The notes under the pieces were generated by a model. The model saw only the letters and a program-made list of their open reading frames with translations, was not told the DNA's origin and ran no database searches. A DNA stretch of 64,000 nt from Diacronema lutheri. Taxonomy: Eukaryota > Haptophyta > Pavlovophyceae > Pavlovales > Pavlovaceae. The translations under genes were made by a program, and so were the position numbers. Location: contig JAGTXO010000011.1 of the NCBI GenBank assembly GCA_019448385.1, positions 834,001 to 898,000 of the forward strand, read 5' to 3'. Below are positions 38,806 through 48,325 of this stretch, piece by piece. The stretch's first letter is position 1, and each line of letters opens with the position of its first letter.

Positions 38806-40041
38806 ATGTGGAGCGGATCGATCCAGCACTGCGACTTGGCCGCATTGGCGCAAAGGCCGAGGTCCTCCAGCCGTCGCGTGCGCGTGCTGCACTTGCCCGC
38901 TGGGTCGGTCGCACCCGCGGCGCCCGACGCGGGTCGCAGGCCCAACCTGCAGGCCGACATCACCGGCGACCGCGAGCGCTGCCGCCTCGCGATGCTCGAC
39001 GCGGAGCACGCCGCCATGCCCCCCTCCGCACGCGCGCGCCAGCTGTGGTTCGCACTCGGTCGGGAGAGCGGCTTGTTTCTCTCGTTGCTGCCGCGCGGCC
39101 TCGGCGCCTTCTCGTGCGCGGAGTGGGTCGAGGCCACGGCGCGCTACTTTGGCCTGCCGAGCCCGGCATGCGCGCCGCTCGCGGCGGCGGGCGCGCGCCT
39201 CCCGCGCAGCGGCGCGCAGCGGCCGGTGCCAGTCGACGCTTACGGCGACTCGATCGCTGCGGCGCCCGGCGTCGCGCACGACCACTTCGCCAAGCTTCGG
39301 CATGACCCGGTTCTCGCCGCGGTCGCGTCGCTCGCCCGCATGGCGGGCGCCTACGTGCGCCTCGAGGACAGTGACATCTTCGGCTCCGTGCTCGCCGGCG
39401 TGCCGGCCGCGGGCCGCCGTGCGCTCGGTCGCCGGCGCGTGCCGACAGTCGACTTCGTCATCGCGCTCCGCAGCCAGCTGAACCTTTTCGAGCTCAAGAC
39501 GCTCGCCTTCTGCCCGACGCGCTACAAGCCGTGGGCGGACGCCCGACGCTGCGAGGCAGTGGAGCTGCGCGCGCGCGAGGTGCCGAGGGAGCGGCTGCGC
39601 GAGTGCGTCGCGCTCAACCGGGAGGTCTTCGCGGCGCCAGAGGGCCACGTGGGCCCGATGCAGCGGCGCCTCCACGAGTTCCCGCCGCTGCAGGCGGTCG
39701 TCGTCGGCAGTTTTGGCGAATGGTCGGCCGGGCTGGCTGCCCTCCTCAAGACGCTCTCGCACATGGGCGCGGACGCGTGGATGGCGCGCATGCGCGCGCC
39801 GACTCGCGGCGCCGCCCAGGCGTCGCTCGAGCGCGTCATGCGCCACCAGCTCGCCGCGTGTGTGGTGCGCGGGCACGCGCAGCTGCTGCTCGCGCGCGCG
39901 CGCATGGTGCGCGCGGGGGCGGCGCCGCGTCGTGCGGCCGACCAGGCGGCGGAAGCGGGCGCTGACGCGTGCGGTGGTTTGGACGGCGTGTATCGCCTGC
40001 ACGCGGGCGGCGGCACGCGACCGGCAGCGCGCAGCGGTTAG
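38806..40041 (+). CDS. Orphan retroelement C-terminal ORF with nuclease-like motif
   Basis: 411-aa open frame resembling the region that follows reverse transcriptase in some algal and protist non-LTR retroelements. The pattern 'helical WFALG...SCAEWVEATARYFGLPSP', then VDAYGDS...HFAKLRHDPVLAAVASLARMAG, then PTVDFVIALRSQLNLFELKTL fits the 'DxxGDH...RHNxL' block followed by a PD-(D/E)xK-type nuclease core (Asp, 13 residues, E-L-K). Next comes the typical tail with FGEWS...LLKTLSHMGADAWMARMR. No reverse transcriptase is found upstream, so it is either a truncated insertion or a domesticated piece. The first ATG of the frame is 38806; the frame is open upstream to the end of the dehydrogenase gene. 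Dispersed repeats follow it. Confidence 0.6.
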   Translation: MWSGSIQHCDLAALAQRPRSSSRRVRVLHLPAGSVAPAAPDAGRRPNLQADITGDRERCRLAMLDAEHAAMPPSARARQLWFALGRESGLFLSLLPRGLGAFSCAEWVEATARYFGLPSPACAPLAAAGARLPRSGAQRPVPVDAYGDSIAAAPGVAHDHFAKLRHDPVLAAVASLARMAGAYVRLEDSDIFGSVLAGVPAAGRRALGRRRVPTVDFVIALRSQLNLFELKTLAFCPTRYKPWADARRCEAVELRAREVPRERLRECVALNREVFAAPEGHVGPMQRRLHEFPPLQAVVVGSFGEWSAGLAALLKTLSHMGADAWMARMRAPTRGAAQASLERVMRHQLAACVVRGHAQLLLARARMVRAGAAPRRAADQAAEAGADACGGLDGVYRLHAGGGTRPAARSG

Positions 40042-40203
40042 GCACGTGCGGGCCCTTTGGGCCCGTCGGGCCTCGCTGCCCGCTCGCTGGTGACAGGGAT
40101 GCGCGGGAATCGACGACATTGGTGGCTACTCGATTCCCCCGCAGCTGGTGCTGACTCCGCTGTCCTGACGTAAGCGCCGTTAGCAGTACTCTTATAGTAG
40201 TTA

Positions 40204-40365
40204 CGTCCTTGCGTCCCGGCCGTTCCCGCTGCCGGCATGCACAGGGTCGACGCCCTGATTTCGGCCTGATGTTGCGTGCGCCCTTTCGCTCGCTCCGTTT
40301 GTCCAGCCTCGGCCCCGTGCGCGCCCCTCCTGCTGACCCGCCTGTAAGCGTCGTTAGTATTATAG
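40204..40365 (+). repeat. Dispersed repeat, copy B
   Basis: Core beginning CGTCCTTGCGTCCCGG and ending with GTAAGCGTCGTTAGTA plus TTATAG. It is preceded at 40166 by a second instance of the end motif, GTAAGCGCCGTTAG, perhaps left by a vanished upstream copy. It differs from copy C at a few sites (for example GCATGC versus GCGTGC). Confidence 0.85.
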
Positions 40366-40501
40366 CGTCCAGGCGGATGTGGACGCCTGCGGCGGTGTGG
40401 ACGGCCTCTGCTTCCGGCGCGGCGACGGCGGCGGCGGCCGGCGGGGGCCGGCGAGGGGTGGCTAGGCGTGTGTGGGTGTCCGCCCATGACGCGTCCTGCC
40501 A

Positions 40502-40665
40502 CGTCCTTGCCGTCCCGGCCGTTCCCGCTGCCGGCGTGCACAGGGTCGACGCCCTGATTTCGGCCTGATGTTGCGTGCGCCCTTTCGCTCGCTCCGTTTG
40601 TCCAGCCTCGGCCCCGTGCGCGCCCCTCCTGCTGACCCGCCTGTAAGCGTCGTTAGTATTATAGT
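40502..40665 (+). repeat. Dispersed repeat, copy C
   Basis: Nearly identical to copy B over its whole length, ending with the same GTAAGCGTCGTTAGTA motif. It starts 298 bp after copy B. Confidence 0.85.
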
Positions 40666-40678
40666 AGTTACAATCCCG

Positions 40679-40740
40679 CCAGCCTCGGCCCCGTGCGCGC
40701 CCCTCCTGCTGACCCGCCTGTAAGCGTCGTTAGTATAGTT
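40679..40740 (+). repeat. Dispersed repeat, copy D (right end only)
   Basis: Contains only the last about 60 bp of the repeat (CAGCCTCGGCCCCGTGCG ... GTAAGCGTCGTTAGTATAG). It immediately follows copy C and suggests local re-duplication. Confidence 0.85.
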
Positions 40741-40779
40741 ACAATCCCGAATCCCGCCGGTCAAACCGATAGCCAAACG

Positions 40780-42096
40780 ATGCGGGGCACGGTCCTCGTC
40801 ACCGCGCTGGTGGCGGCGGGGGCGCTCGTAGGCATGGTCGGGCTCGTTGCGCCCGACGTTTGGATGAGCGCCGCGCTCCCAGCATTGCTCAGCCAGCCGC
40901 GCGGCCGTGCGCGCGCAGAGTACGTGCTGCCGCTCGAGCCGATCGCGTTCCACAGCCGCGGGCAGATCCAGACGCGCATGCGCATCGGCGGCGACGAGTA
41001 CGTGATGATGGTCGACTCGGCGAGCGCGGATATCGCAGTCGTGATGCGCGATTGCCTGTTCTGCTCCAAGCACCGCAGCAAGTACGCACCGGGGCCCAAC
41101 GCGAGCCGAGTCGCGTGCGACGCGGCGGCCAACGGGGGCGTGAACTGCTCCGAGTGCGTCGTGGGCGTGCCAGGCGGGAAGCAATGCGGCTACGGCGTCG
41201 GCTACGCGGACGGCTCGTCCATCCGCACGCTCGTCTTTGAGGATCTCGTTGCGTTCGGCGGCGCGCCGCCCGTGCGCGCGCACGTGGGCGGCGTGTACGT
41301 GGAGTCGGAGGGCTTTGAGCCCAAGAGTGTTGACGGCATCCTCGGGCTCGGCATGCGCGGGCTGACATCGCTCGACCAGCCGACCGCGCTCGACGCGCTG
41401 GTTGCTGCAGGTGCGATTGAAGACCGCTTCTCCCTCTGCATGCGCGAGGCGGGCGGCGAGCTCGTGCTCGGCGGCGGCGCGTCGCCAAGCCATGGCGTAT
41501 ACCAGTGGACGCCGCTTGTCGATGGTCCGCTCGGCTTCTACGCGGTGCGGCTCGAGGCGGTGGAGGTGGACGATGTGCGCGTGCCCGTGAGTAACGAGAC
41601 GCTTGCCGTTGGCGGCGTCGTGATTGATTCAGGCTCGAGTGCCGTGCTGTTGCCGGCAGGCACGTATTCAGGCCTTGCCTCAACGTTCCGCGCCGCATGC
41701 CTTGCACGTGCGGAGGCGCGCGTCGACCAGGTGCAGTGCATGCAGATCTCGCGCAGGCAGTGCATTGACCCGAGCGAAAAGCTCCTCTCGCGCCTGCCGC
41801 CCATCAGCCTGCGCTTCGCCAACGCATCCGTGCTCCGCCTCAGTCCGGACGCCTACCTGCAGCCGGACATTTTCTGCGAGCAGAGCGCCGACGAGCAGCG
41901 CCGGGCGGACAGGCGGCGGCGGGACGACTTTGCGCTCTCGCCACCGCCGCCACCCCCACCGCCGCCGCCGCCGCCGCCACCGCCGCCGCCGCCGTCGCCG
42001 CCATCGCCCGCTCCTGCTAAGACAGGCGCGCAGCTGCGCGCGCCGCGCGTCTCGCCGCCGCCGCCGCCGTCGCCGCTGCCGCCGCCCGTGGCGCCA

Positions 42097-42137
<41 letters not shown>

Positions 42138-42312
42138 CACGCCGCGCGCCGCGCGTCGGTTGCAGTGGATTTTCGACCGAGGGTCCGACTCGACCGGGCA
42201 CATTATCGGAGCAGCGGCACTGCGCCCGTTCCACAACGTGCTCGACCGCGCGGCGATGCGCTACGGGTTTGCGCCGCTGCGAGGCGACAGTTGCGCGCCG
42301 CGGCCCTCGTGA
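40780..42312 (+). CDS. Pepsin-like (A1) aspartic protease with poly-Pro insert, possibly inactive
   Basis: Single-exon, 510-aa secreted or membrane-anchored A1-family protein. Residues 5-30 form a hydrophobic signal/anchor. The first active-site motif reads V-D79-S-A-S, where the family has D-(T/S)-G-S; the second is normal, V-I-D283-S-G-S-S. Cysteine-rich loops (CLFCSKH, NCSECVV) and GILGLGMRG follow the family layout of nepenthesin-like proteases. A run of about 65 residues that is mostly proline (residues 387-455) interrupts the C-terminal lobe. After it the fold resumes with WIFDRGSDSTGHIIGAAALR, then FHNVLDRAAMRYGFAP, which is the usual end of an A1 domain. The Gly-to-Ala change beside the first Asp may weaken activity. 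Confidence 0.85.
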
Positions 42313-42496
42313 TCGCGCCCGCGCGGAGAGCGGGAGAGGTGAAGGATCGACAGGGTGTGACGAGACACTGGAAGTCCAGACTGACTCCAGTGACCCGTTT
42401 CCAGTGCCACTTTCCAAACACAAACGGTCGGTGCCCAAAAAGGCCGGTGCCCGAAAAGACAAAGTCAAAGGCGCCTCGAAGGAGCTGCCCAGCGCC
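42313..42496. other. Short intergenic region with small inverted repeat
   Basis: 184 bp between two same-strand genes. CACTGGAA (about 42366) and TTCCAGTG (about 42399) form an 8-bp inverted pair. GGTGCCC occurs twice just downstream. No gene is seen. Confidence 0.35.
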
Positions 42497-42979
42497 ATGT
42501 TGCACCGCACCGTCGCCCTGTGCGCGCTCGCCCTTGGGCTCGCGATGCAGGCGTGCCATGCACAGGAGCTGGCAGAGGTGGCCGTTGCCATGCCGGATTC
42601 TACGCCGACCGCTCAGGACACGCTCGTAGCCGAGACGCCTCTCGAGAAGGTCACGAGCGACGAAGGCGGTCCGACGACCGGCGCGGCGGGCGCGTCGAGC
42701 AGCGCGGCGGGCACGTCGAGCAGCGCAGCGGGCGCGTCGAGCAGCGCCGAGGCGCCAGCCGAGGACAACTGGCTGACGAGCCTCCTGCGCAAGTTTAGCG
42801 ACAAGGCGGCAGGAAAGCCGGCGCAGACGGGCCCGCACAGCGTCGTTATGCAGTTCGAGCCCAAGATCTACGGCTACGCGCTCGGCTACTTGGTGTGCGG
42901 ACTGCTGCTCATCGCCGGGCCTTGGCTCGTGGGGGGGAGCCAGGCGAAGCAGCGTCAGCACTTCATGAAGGACAACTGA
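42497..42979 (+). CDS. Small secreted/type I membrane protein, unknown
   Basis: 160-aa protein starting with a clear signal peptide (LHRTVALCALALGLAMQACHA). The middle contains a Ser/Ala tandem repeat, GASSSAA-GTSSSAA-GASSSA, encoded by 21-bp units. The C-terminal part has one hydrophobic membrane segment (YGYALGYLVCGLLLIAGPWLV) followed by a short basic tail. The topology is therefore type I. No family is recognised. The ATG 42497 is chosen because the signal peptide follows it directly; the frame is open upstream but overlaps the protease gene. Confidence 0.75.
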   Translation: MLHRTVALCALALGLAMQACHAQELAEVAVAMPDSTPTAQDTLVAETPLEKVTSDEGGPTTGAAGASSSAAGTSSSAAGASSSAEAPAEDNWLTSLLRKFSDKAAGKPAQTGPHSVVMQFEPKIYGYALGYLVCGLLLIAGPWLVGGSQAKQRQHFMKDN

Positions 42980-43018
42980 GGGGGGGGGGATGGAGATAGA
43001 GAGAGAGAGACAAACGCT

Positions 43019-43502
43019 TCATGCAAGCGGGCCGTACGTTCTGCTGAGAGGAGCGGGCGGAGGGGCTTCCGCTCGTTGGCTGGCCGCGCGCTCGGCCTGC
43101 ATGTCACGCATCACCTGCTCCGCGGTGTACTCCTCCTCGTCGCCTGCCGGCGCGCCGTCACGCGCCGCACCAAACCAGCCGGCAAAGCGGCGCGAGACCA
43201 CGTCCTTGATCTTGCCGAGCTGAGCCTCGGCGAGCTCCTCCAAGCGACGATCACCGCTTCCGCCTGAGTCGGGCGCGAGGGCGTCGAGCAGGTCGGTCGG
43301 CTTGCGCTCCTGCCGCGGCGGGGCCAGCGGCGGCGGGCATGGTGCACGGCGCGTGAGCGGGAAGGGCGGACGTACGAGCGCTGCGCGTAGGCGTTGCGCG
43401 GGCAGCACAAGGGGCGGCACGCGCCGGCTGCCGCCTGGCGCGAGAGGTGCGTCGCGCGTGGCAAGCGGGCTGCAGACTTTCATGAGGTGATTCGTCGCGG
43501 AG

Positions 43503-43533
<31 letters not shown>

Positions 43534-46483
43534 GAGGAGGAGGGGAAGGGGGGGCCAAAGCATGCGGGAGGGGAAGCGGAAAGCGAGAAGCGGAAGGGGA
43601 GGAGGGGAAGGGAAAGGGGGAGGCGTCCCCAAAGCGCGCTCTGACTGACCGCGCAAAAGATCTGCTGCACGTAAAACTCGGGCAGCACGGCGAGTCGCTC
43701 GTGAAAGTCTGCGAGCTGTAACGCAAGGGATGACCTCTCTTCCTCGCTCTGCCGTAGCGCGGCCGTTACGCCAGCGCCCCATCCGTCGAGCGAGCGCAGC
43801 TCGGCGACGAGCACGGCCAAGCCGAGCCGCTCCGCCGCTGCGAGCTCCGCGCCCGACGAGGCCGCGCGCGCGAGCTCGGCCGCGTGGCGCTGCGCGGCCG
43901 CCTGTGCGTCGCGCGCGGCCTGCGCCTCCGCGACGCCGCGCAGCTGGTTGCCCTGCGCGGCGCACAGGGGAAGCGCCCCGCGACGGGCGAGCGCGAACGG
44001 CGCGCGGCGTCATGCGCGTGCGTGCACAAGTCGCCCCCTCATCACGAAGGGGTCACGCGTGGTGAGGGCAAGGGCCACACAGTCGACCGTCACGCAGTCG
44101 ACCGTCATGCAGTCGACCGTCACGCACTCGACCCCTCACCACGCGTGAGGGCAAGGGGGGTGCATACATGTCGCGTCCGCGCGGCGCAGGGCGCGCGCGC
44201 GCGCGCGCGTCCGCGCCGCGCGCTCACCGCCTCAATCTGCGCGGTGAGGGCGGCAAGCTGCGAGCGGAGTGCATGGCATTCCGCGACCGCGCCCTCGCCC
44301 GCCGCGCGCGCCGCCGTCAGCGCGGCCTCGCCCTCACGCTGCGCGGAAGCGAGCCGCTCGGTGGTGCGTTCCACCTCCGCGCGCGCGTCGCCCAGCTGCT
44401 CGCGCGCGCTCGCGAGCTGTGCGTCGGCAAGGCGGCGCGCGTCCGCGCCGCGCGCAGTCTCGCGCGCGAGCTCGGCCTCGCCCGCGGCGAGCAGCGCGGA
44501 CGCGCGCGCTCGCTCGCCGTCGAGCTCGGCGCGCGCGGCGGCGAGCTCGGCGGCGCTCGCGCGCGCGCCGGCCGCCGCCTCCGCCTCGCTCGCGGCGCGC
44601 GCCGCGCGCGCGTCGGCGAGCTGCTCGAGGAGGCGGGCGAGCTGCGCACGCAGCTCGTCGGCCTCGGCACGCGCCGCCGTGCGCTCGGCCGTCGCCACAT
44701 CAAGCGACGCCGAACGCTCGCGCAGTAAAGCCTCTGCCGCACCCGCGCGCAGCTCGAGCTGGGCGCGCTCGGAGGCGGACGCCGCGAGCGCGTCGCGCGC
44801 GGCGCCGTCGAGCGCGCGCGCCGCGCCCTCCACCGCCGCGGCCACGCGCCCGCGCATCGCTTGAGCGAGGACGCCGGCCTTGGCCGGGCCGCACGCCTCG
44901 TCGGCGTAGCGCGCGGCAAACTCGCGCATCGCGCGCGGCAGCTCGTCCCGTGCGCGCGCGCGCCCGTCGAGCGGCTTGACGCCGCCGCCATCGCCGCCGC
45001 CATCGCTCGAGGCGGGCGGCGGCGGCGGCGGCGCGCCGGCGGTGGCGGCCGCCTCGCCGAGCGTCGCCTCAAGCGCGCCGCAAAGCCGGTCGGCGGCGGC
45101 GTCGCACAGCTCGCGCGAGCGGTCGGTCAGCGAAGCAGCTGCCCTCGCATCCGCCTCCAACAAATCCGCCTCGAGCTGCGCGAGCGTCAAATCAGCATCG
45201 GCGCCGGCGATGGCCGCGCGGCGGAAGGTGGCGCGCGCCGCCACGCCGCTCGGCTGCGCGACCGCGAGGAGCAGCTCGGTGGGCTCGGTCAGACGCGCGC
45301 CGCGCTCGCCGTCCGGCTCTTCGCCGTCGAGCGCGCGCGCGAGGCGCGCGCCGTGCGCGCGCAGCGCCGCGTCCTTGGCCTCGCGGCACGCATCCGCAAC
45401 AACATACTCCCACGCGCCGCGGATGGACGGCACGACGCCCTCGGTGTTGAGCGCGCGCGCGTACTGCTGCGCGAGGCGCGCGAGGTGCGCGCCGGTGAGC
45501 GCCTGGCCGAAGAGCGACTTGATCGGCGCGCCGCCGGCCGAGCCCGCGCCCGCCGTCGGGCCGTTACCACTGCCGCCGTTACCGCCGTCCTCGCCGCCGC
45601 CCGTGGCGCCGCCGCCGAGCGGGCCGAGGAGGAGCGTCTGAATGTGCCGCATGCCGTGCACGAACTCCTCGCGCAGCTCGGAGAGGGGCAGCGACGCGGC
45701 GTGGCGCACGGCGTTCTCGTCCGCGGCCGGCCGGACGAGCGTGACGCACGCGCGCCGCGGGAAGAGCGTGCGGATCGCCGCGCGCACGCGGTTGCGCTCG
45801 TCTGCGCGCCGCGCGCTGGTCGGCCTCGGCTGGAGCGCCTTGTCCATGTATTCGTCCGCGCTGATCGCGTGCCCGTCCGACACGAGCTCGACGACAAAGT
45901 CACGCAGCACGAGCAGGAGCGGCGGGAAGAATTGCGCCAGGTCCGCCTCGGCCGCCGCGCCGTCCGCGCCGTTTGGCTCTGCGCCGTCGACGCCGGCCGG
46001 GCGCATCGCGCCCGCCGTGTCGGTGCGCACGCACACGTGCTTGGACAGCTCGGAGATGAGGTAGAGCCGGTCGATGGCCGCCTCGTCAAGAACGCCCATC
46101 GAGTTGAGCACAAAGTAGGACGAGAGCAGCAGCGCGAGCGCAAACACCTGCGCGTCGTACGCCTCGTCCTGCTCCATCGAGGCGAGGCCCTCGGTGTCGA
46201 GTAGGACAAGCCGAGCCCCGTTGGCGAGGCGCGTCGGCGTGACGCACACGTCGATCCCGCGCGTGCACGACTCGGAGGTCGAGCCGACGGGCAGCGCGGG
46301 CGTCGCGCCCGTCGCGCCGATGATGCAGTTGAGAAGGAACGACTTGCCGGTGCGGTACAGCCCGGCGATCGCAATCACGACGACTGGCTCGTGCACCGCG
46401 CCCAGCAGCGACGCGCCCTCGTCGCACACGCGCCAGCCCGTGCCGTCGTGGCGGACGAACGGCGCGACCTCGGCCCGCGCCAT
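43019..46483 (-). CDS. Guanylate-binding-protein (GBP)-like GTPase with long coiled coil
   Basis: Large dynamin-superfamily GTPase. Exons: 44228-46483, 43650-43952 and 43019-43309, phase 0 throughout, giving 949 aa. The N-terminal G domain has PVVVIAIAGLYRTGKSFLLN (P-loop about residue 44), LLDTEGL (about 97) and LVLRDF, where GBPs have their RD motif for guanine recognition. The middle is the helical GBP-type body; residues 560-850 are an Ala/Glu/Arg coiled coil that continues smoothly across the first intron (TAQIEA-GNQLRGVAEAQAARD). The last exon begins ERKPTDLLDALAPDS; its acceptor is less certain, because another CAG at about 43470 is out of phase. The introns contain a minisatellite hairpin and a G-run. 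Its start lies 50 bp from the divergent neighbour's. Confidence 0.85.
44054..44147. repeat. Minisatellite within a 15-bp inverted repeat (GBP intron 1)
   Basis: About 3.6 copies of the 15-bp unit CAGTCGACCGTCACG occupy 44080-44133. They are flanked by a perfect 15-bp inverted repeat: CACGCGTGGTGAGGG at 44054-44068 and its complement at 44133-44147. The RNA could fold into a stem with a 64-nt loop. Confidence 0.85.
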
Positions 46484-46533
46484 TTTTTCTTTTGGAGTTG
46501 GCTGCTGCGGTGGCCGGTTTCGCCACCGGCAGG

Positions 46534-47310
46534 ATGGCCACGGCCGTCGACCATGCGCCCGAGATGGAGCTTGTGATCCACACGGGCGGCGGCAGCGAGC
46601 AGGCATACGCGTCCGGCCGGTTTATGCCGCGCAAGCCGCGCGACATTGGCCAGTTTGCGCCGACGCCCGCCGACTCGCGCAGCTTTGCCGAGCTGCAGGA
46701 CGATCTGCGCCGCCTCGAGCAGCTCGCGGCTGAGCAGGAGCGAGAGGCGGCGGCCGCTGCGCCCGAGAAGGCGGGCGCGAACGCGGAGCGAGCGGCGGCG
46801 CAACGCGCGCACGCAGCGCGCGCGCAGGCCGCGCTCAAGGCCGCACGCGCCGACGCCGCGCGCGGCGCACGCAGCGAGCCGCTGGCGGACGGCTCCGGGC
46901 TGCCGGGCGGCGCGGCACCGAGCCGCACGGCCATCTCGCGCAACGTCGCGACCGATGTGGTGACGAGCGTCGCGGCGCACCCGGTGTCCAAGACGGAGCC
47001 CGGCCCCGACGACATTGTCGTGCGCTGCGAGGACCCATACTGCACGGCGACGTTCGTGCTGCGCGCGACCCGCGCGCGGCCGCTGCCCACGCCGCCCGAG
47101 GGCAACTGGTTCTGCGCGCGCTGCACGAGCGAGGCGCGCGGCCGGGGCATCCGGCTCTTCGACCGCGTGATCCGCACGCGGCAGGTGCCGGCGGGCGCGC
47201 GGAAGGTCACGCAGTACCTCGTGCGATATTGGGACGCGCACGAGGAGGACGACGAGTGGCTCAACCACGAGGAGATGCAACGGCTCGAAGTGTCGTGCAA
47301 GGGCGTGTAG
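46534..47310 (+). CDS. Protein with PHD-like zinc site and chromo/Tudor-like C-terminus
   Basis: 258-aa single-exon protein, probably chromatin-related (inference). Residues 50-120 form an Ala/Glu-rich helix (ELQDDLRRLEQLAAEQERE). Around residues 165-200 lies RCEDPYC...PEGNWFCARC, a C-x4-C plus C-x2-C pattern with the 'GNWFCxxC' half typical of PHD-like fingers, though a full PHD has more ligands. The last 60 residues contain TQYLVRYWDAHEEDDEWLNH, which resembles a chromo or Tudor-like barrel (Y-L-V-(K/R)-W/Y...W). First ATG 46534; the frame is open a little further but without an ATG. The GBP gene starts 50 bp away on the other strand. Confidence 0.7.
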   Translation: MATAVDHAPEMELVIHTGGGSEQAYASGRFMPRKPRDIGQFAPTPADSRSFAELQDDLRRLEQLAAEQEREAAAAAPEKAGANAERAAAQRAHAARAQAALKAARADAARGARSEPLADGSGLPGGAAPSRTAISRNVATDVVTSVAAHPVSKTEPGPDDIVVRCEDPYCTATFVLRATRARPLPTPPEGNWFCARCTSEARGRGIRLFDRVIRTRQVPAGARKVTQYLVRYWDAHEEDDEWLNHEEMQRLEVSCKGV

Positions 47311-47455
47311 GAAATTTTTACGTTTTGCTCGCAGCGTCATCGTCAGCCACGCGCACGCCACGGTGGCGTCCGCGTCACACGGGAGCTGTCACTGGTCGCC
47401 ATTCGCGTGACGTCGTCGGCCGTCACCCCGCCCCTCCCAGAATGGCTGACGGCTG

Positions 47456-48277
47456 ATGAAAAGCGATGGTGGTGACGCGTGCTCACCTGCAGGGGACCGC
47501 CGCACCGCGGGTTTGAGCGCCACCTCGACGCTCTACCGCACCGCTCGCCAGCTCGAGCCGTACCGTGAGGCGTCGCGCGCGCTCGTCGTCGCTTCGCCCT
47601 CGTCGCTCGCGCCTCGAGCTTCGCCGCGCACCTCGCTCGGGCACTCACCGTCGAGCGCGCCGCGCACTTCGCCGCGCACGCCCGTGCATCGCAGCGCCCG
47701 AGCCAGCAGCCTCGCGCAGCTGCGCCGCGAGTATGACCCCGTCCTCCGCCAGCGACTTCTCGCCGCCGAGAAACTCGCCGCATGCCACGAGGAGGAGCAG
47801 CGTGCTCTGCTCGCGTCGGCCGCCACCGCGTTTGGCACGACGGTCGGCGCGATCGTCGACATCCTGCGCGCCGAATGCGCTGAGGCGGACGAGGCCGAGA
47901 GCGCGCTGCGCGCCGAGCTCACACGAGCGCGCGAGCGCGCCGAGCTCGCCGACAGGCGCGCGCTCAGCGCGGAGGAGCGCGCGCGCGCGCTCGCACTCGC
48001 GCTCGGCGCCCTTGGAGGGGTGGACGGCGGCGCGTGCGCGCACAGCGTGAGTGCGGCGGCGCGCCCGGCCGACGTCGAGCCCTGTGCGGGCGACAGCTCT
48101 ATTGCCGATCGCGCCGCGCGCTGCCAGCCGTCCAGCGCCGAGGAGGCCCAGGGCAACAGCAGCGAATCTCCCGCCGCGGCCGAGATGGGTGCCAGTGCAC
48201 ACCCGAACGTGGCCGCGCCGGGCGTCGCATGCGCGAGAGATGCGCCTCCCGCGTGCGAGCCGCCGTCGAATGGGTAG
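47456..48277 (+). CDS. Hypothetical coiled-coil protein, 273 aa
   Basis: No family recognised. The N-terminal third is Ser/Pro/Arg-rich with SPRT-type motifs (ASPRTSLGHSPSSAPRTSPR), good candidates for proline-directed phosphorylation. Residues 83-182 form a long helix with heptads (LAQLRREYDPVLRQRLLAAE ... ALRAELTRARERAELADRR). The last 90 residues are Ala/Glu/Pro-rich and probably disordered. It is convergent with SPAG1; the stops are only 48 bp apart. Confidence 0.6.
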   Translation: MKSDGGDACSPAGDRRTAGLSATSTLYRTARQLEPYREASRALVVASPSSLAPRASPRTSLGHSPSSAPRTSPRTPVHRSARASSLAQLRREYDPVLRQRLLAAEKLAACHEEEQRALLASAATAFGTTVGAIVDILRAECAEADEAESALRAELTRARERAELADRRALSAEERARALALALGALGGVDGGACAHSVSAAARPADVEPCAGDSSIADRAARCQPSSAEEAQGNSSESPAAAEMGASAHPNVAAPGVACARDAPPACEPPSNG

Positions 48278-48325
48278 CGGCATAGCGCCACCGCGTAAAA
48301 ACTGACGCGGTGCTCGTCTGCGTCG

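Larger units (their letters stand above)
40042..40779. other. Repeat cluster upstream of the aspartic-protease gene
   Basis: About 740 bp made almost entirely of three partial copies of the dispersed repeat with short linkers. The promoter and 5' UTR of the aspartic-protease-like gene must lie in or just after the third copy. No gene is seen. Confidence 0.75.

Noticed and set aside
42497-42979. Extension of the small membrane protein frame upstream to 41624
   Set aside because: The upstream part overlaps the aspartic-protease gene in another frame, and the signal peptide begins exactly at 42497.
43464-43490. Acceptor at about 43470 for the last GBP exon
   Set aside because: It would need an incoming phase-2 codon, but the GTCAGT donor of exon 2 is phase 0; the CAG at 43310 fits phase 0.
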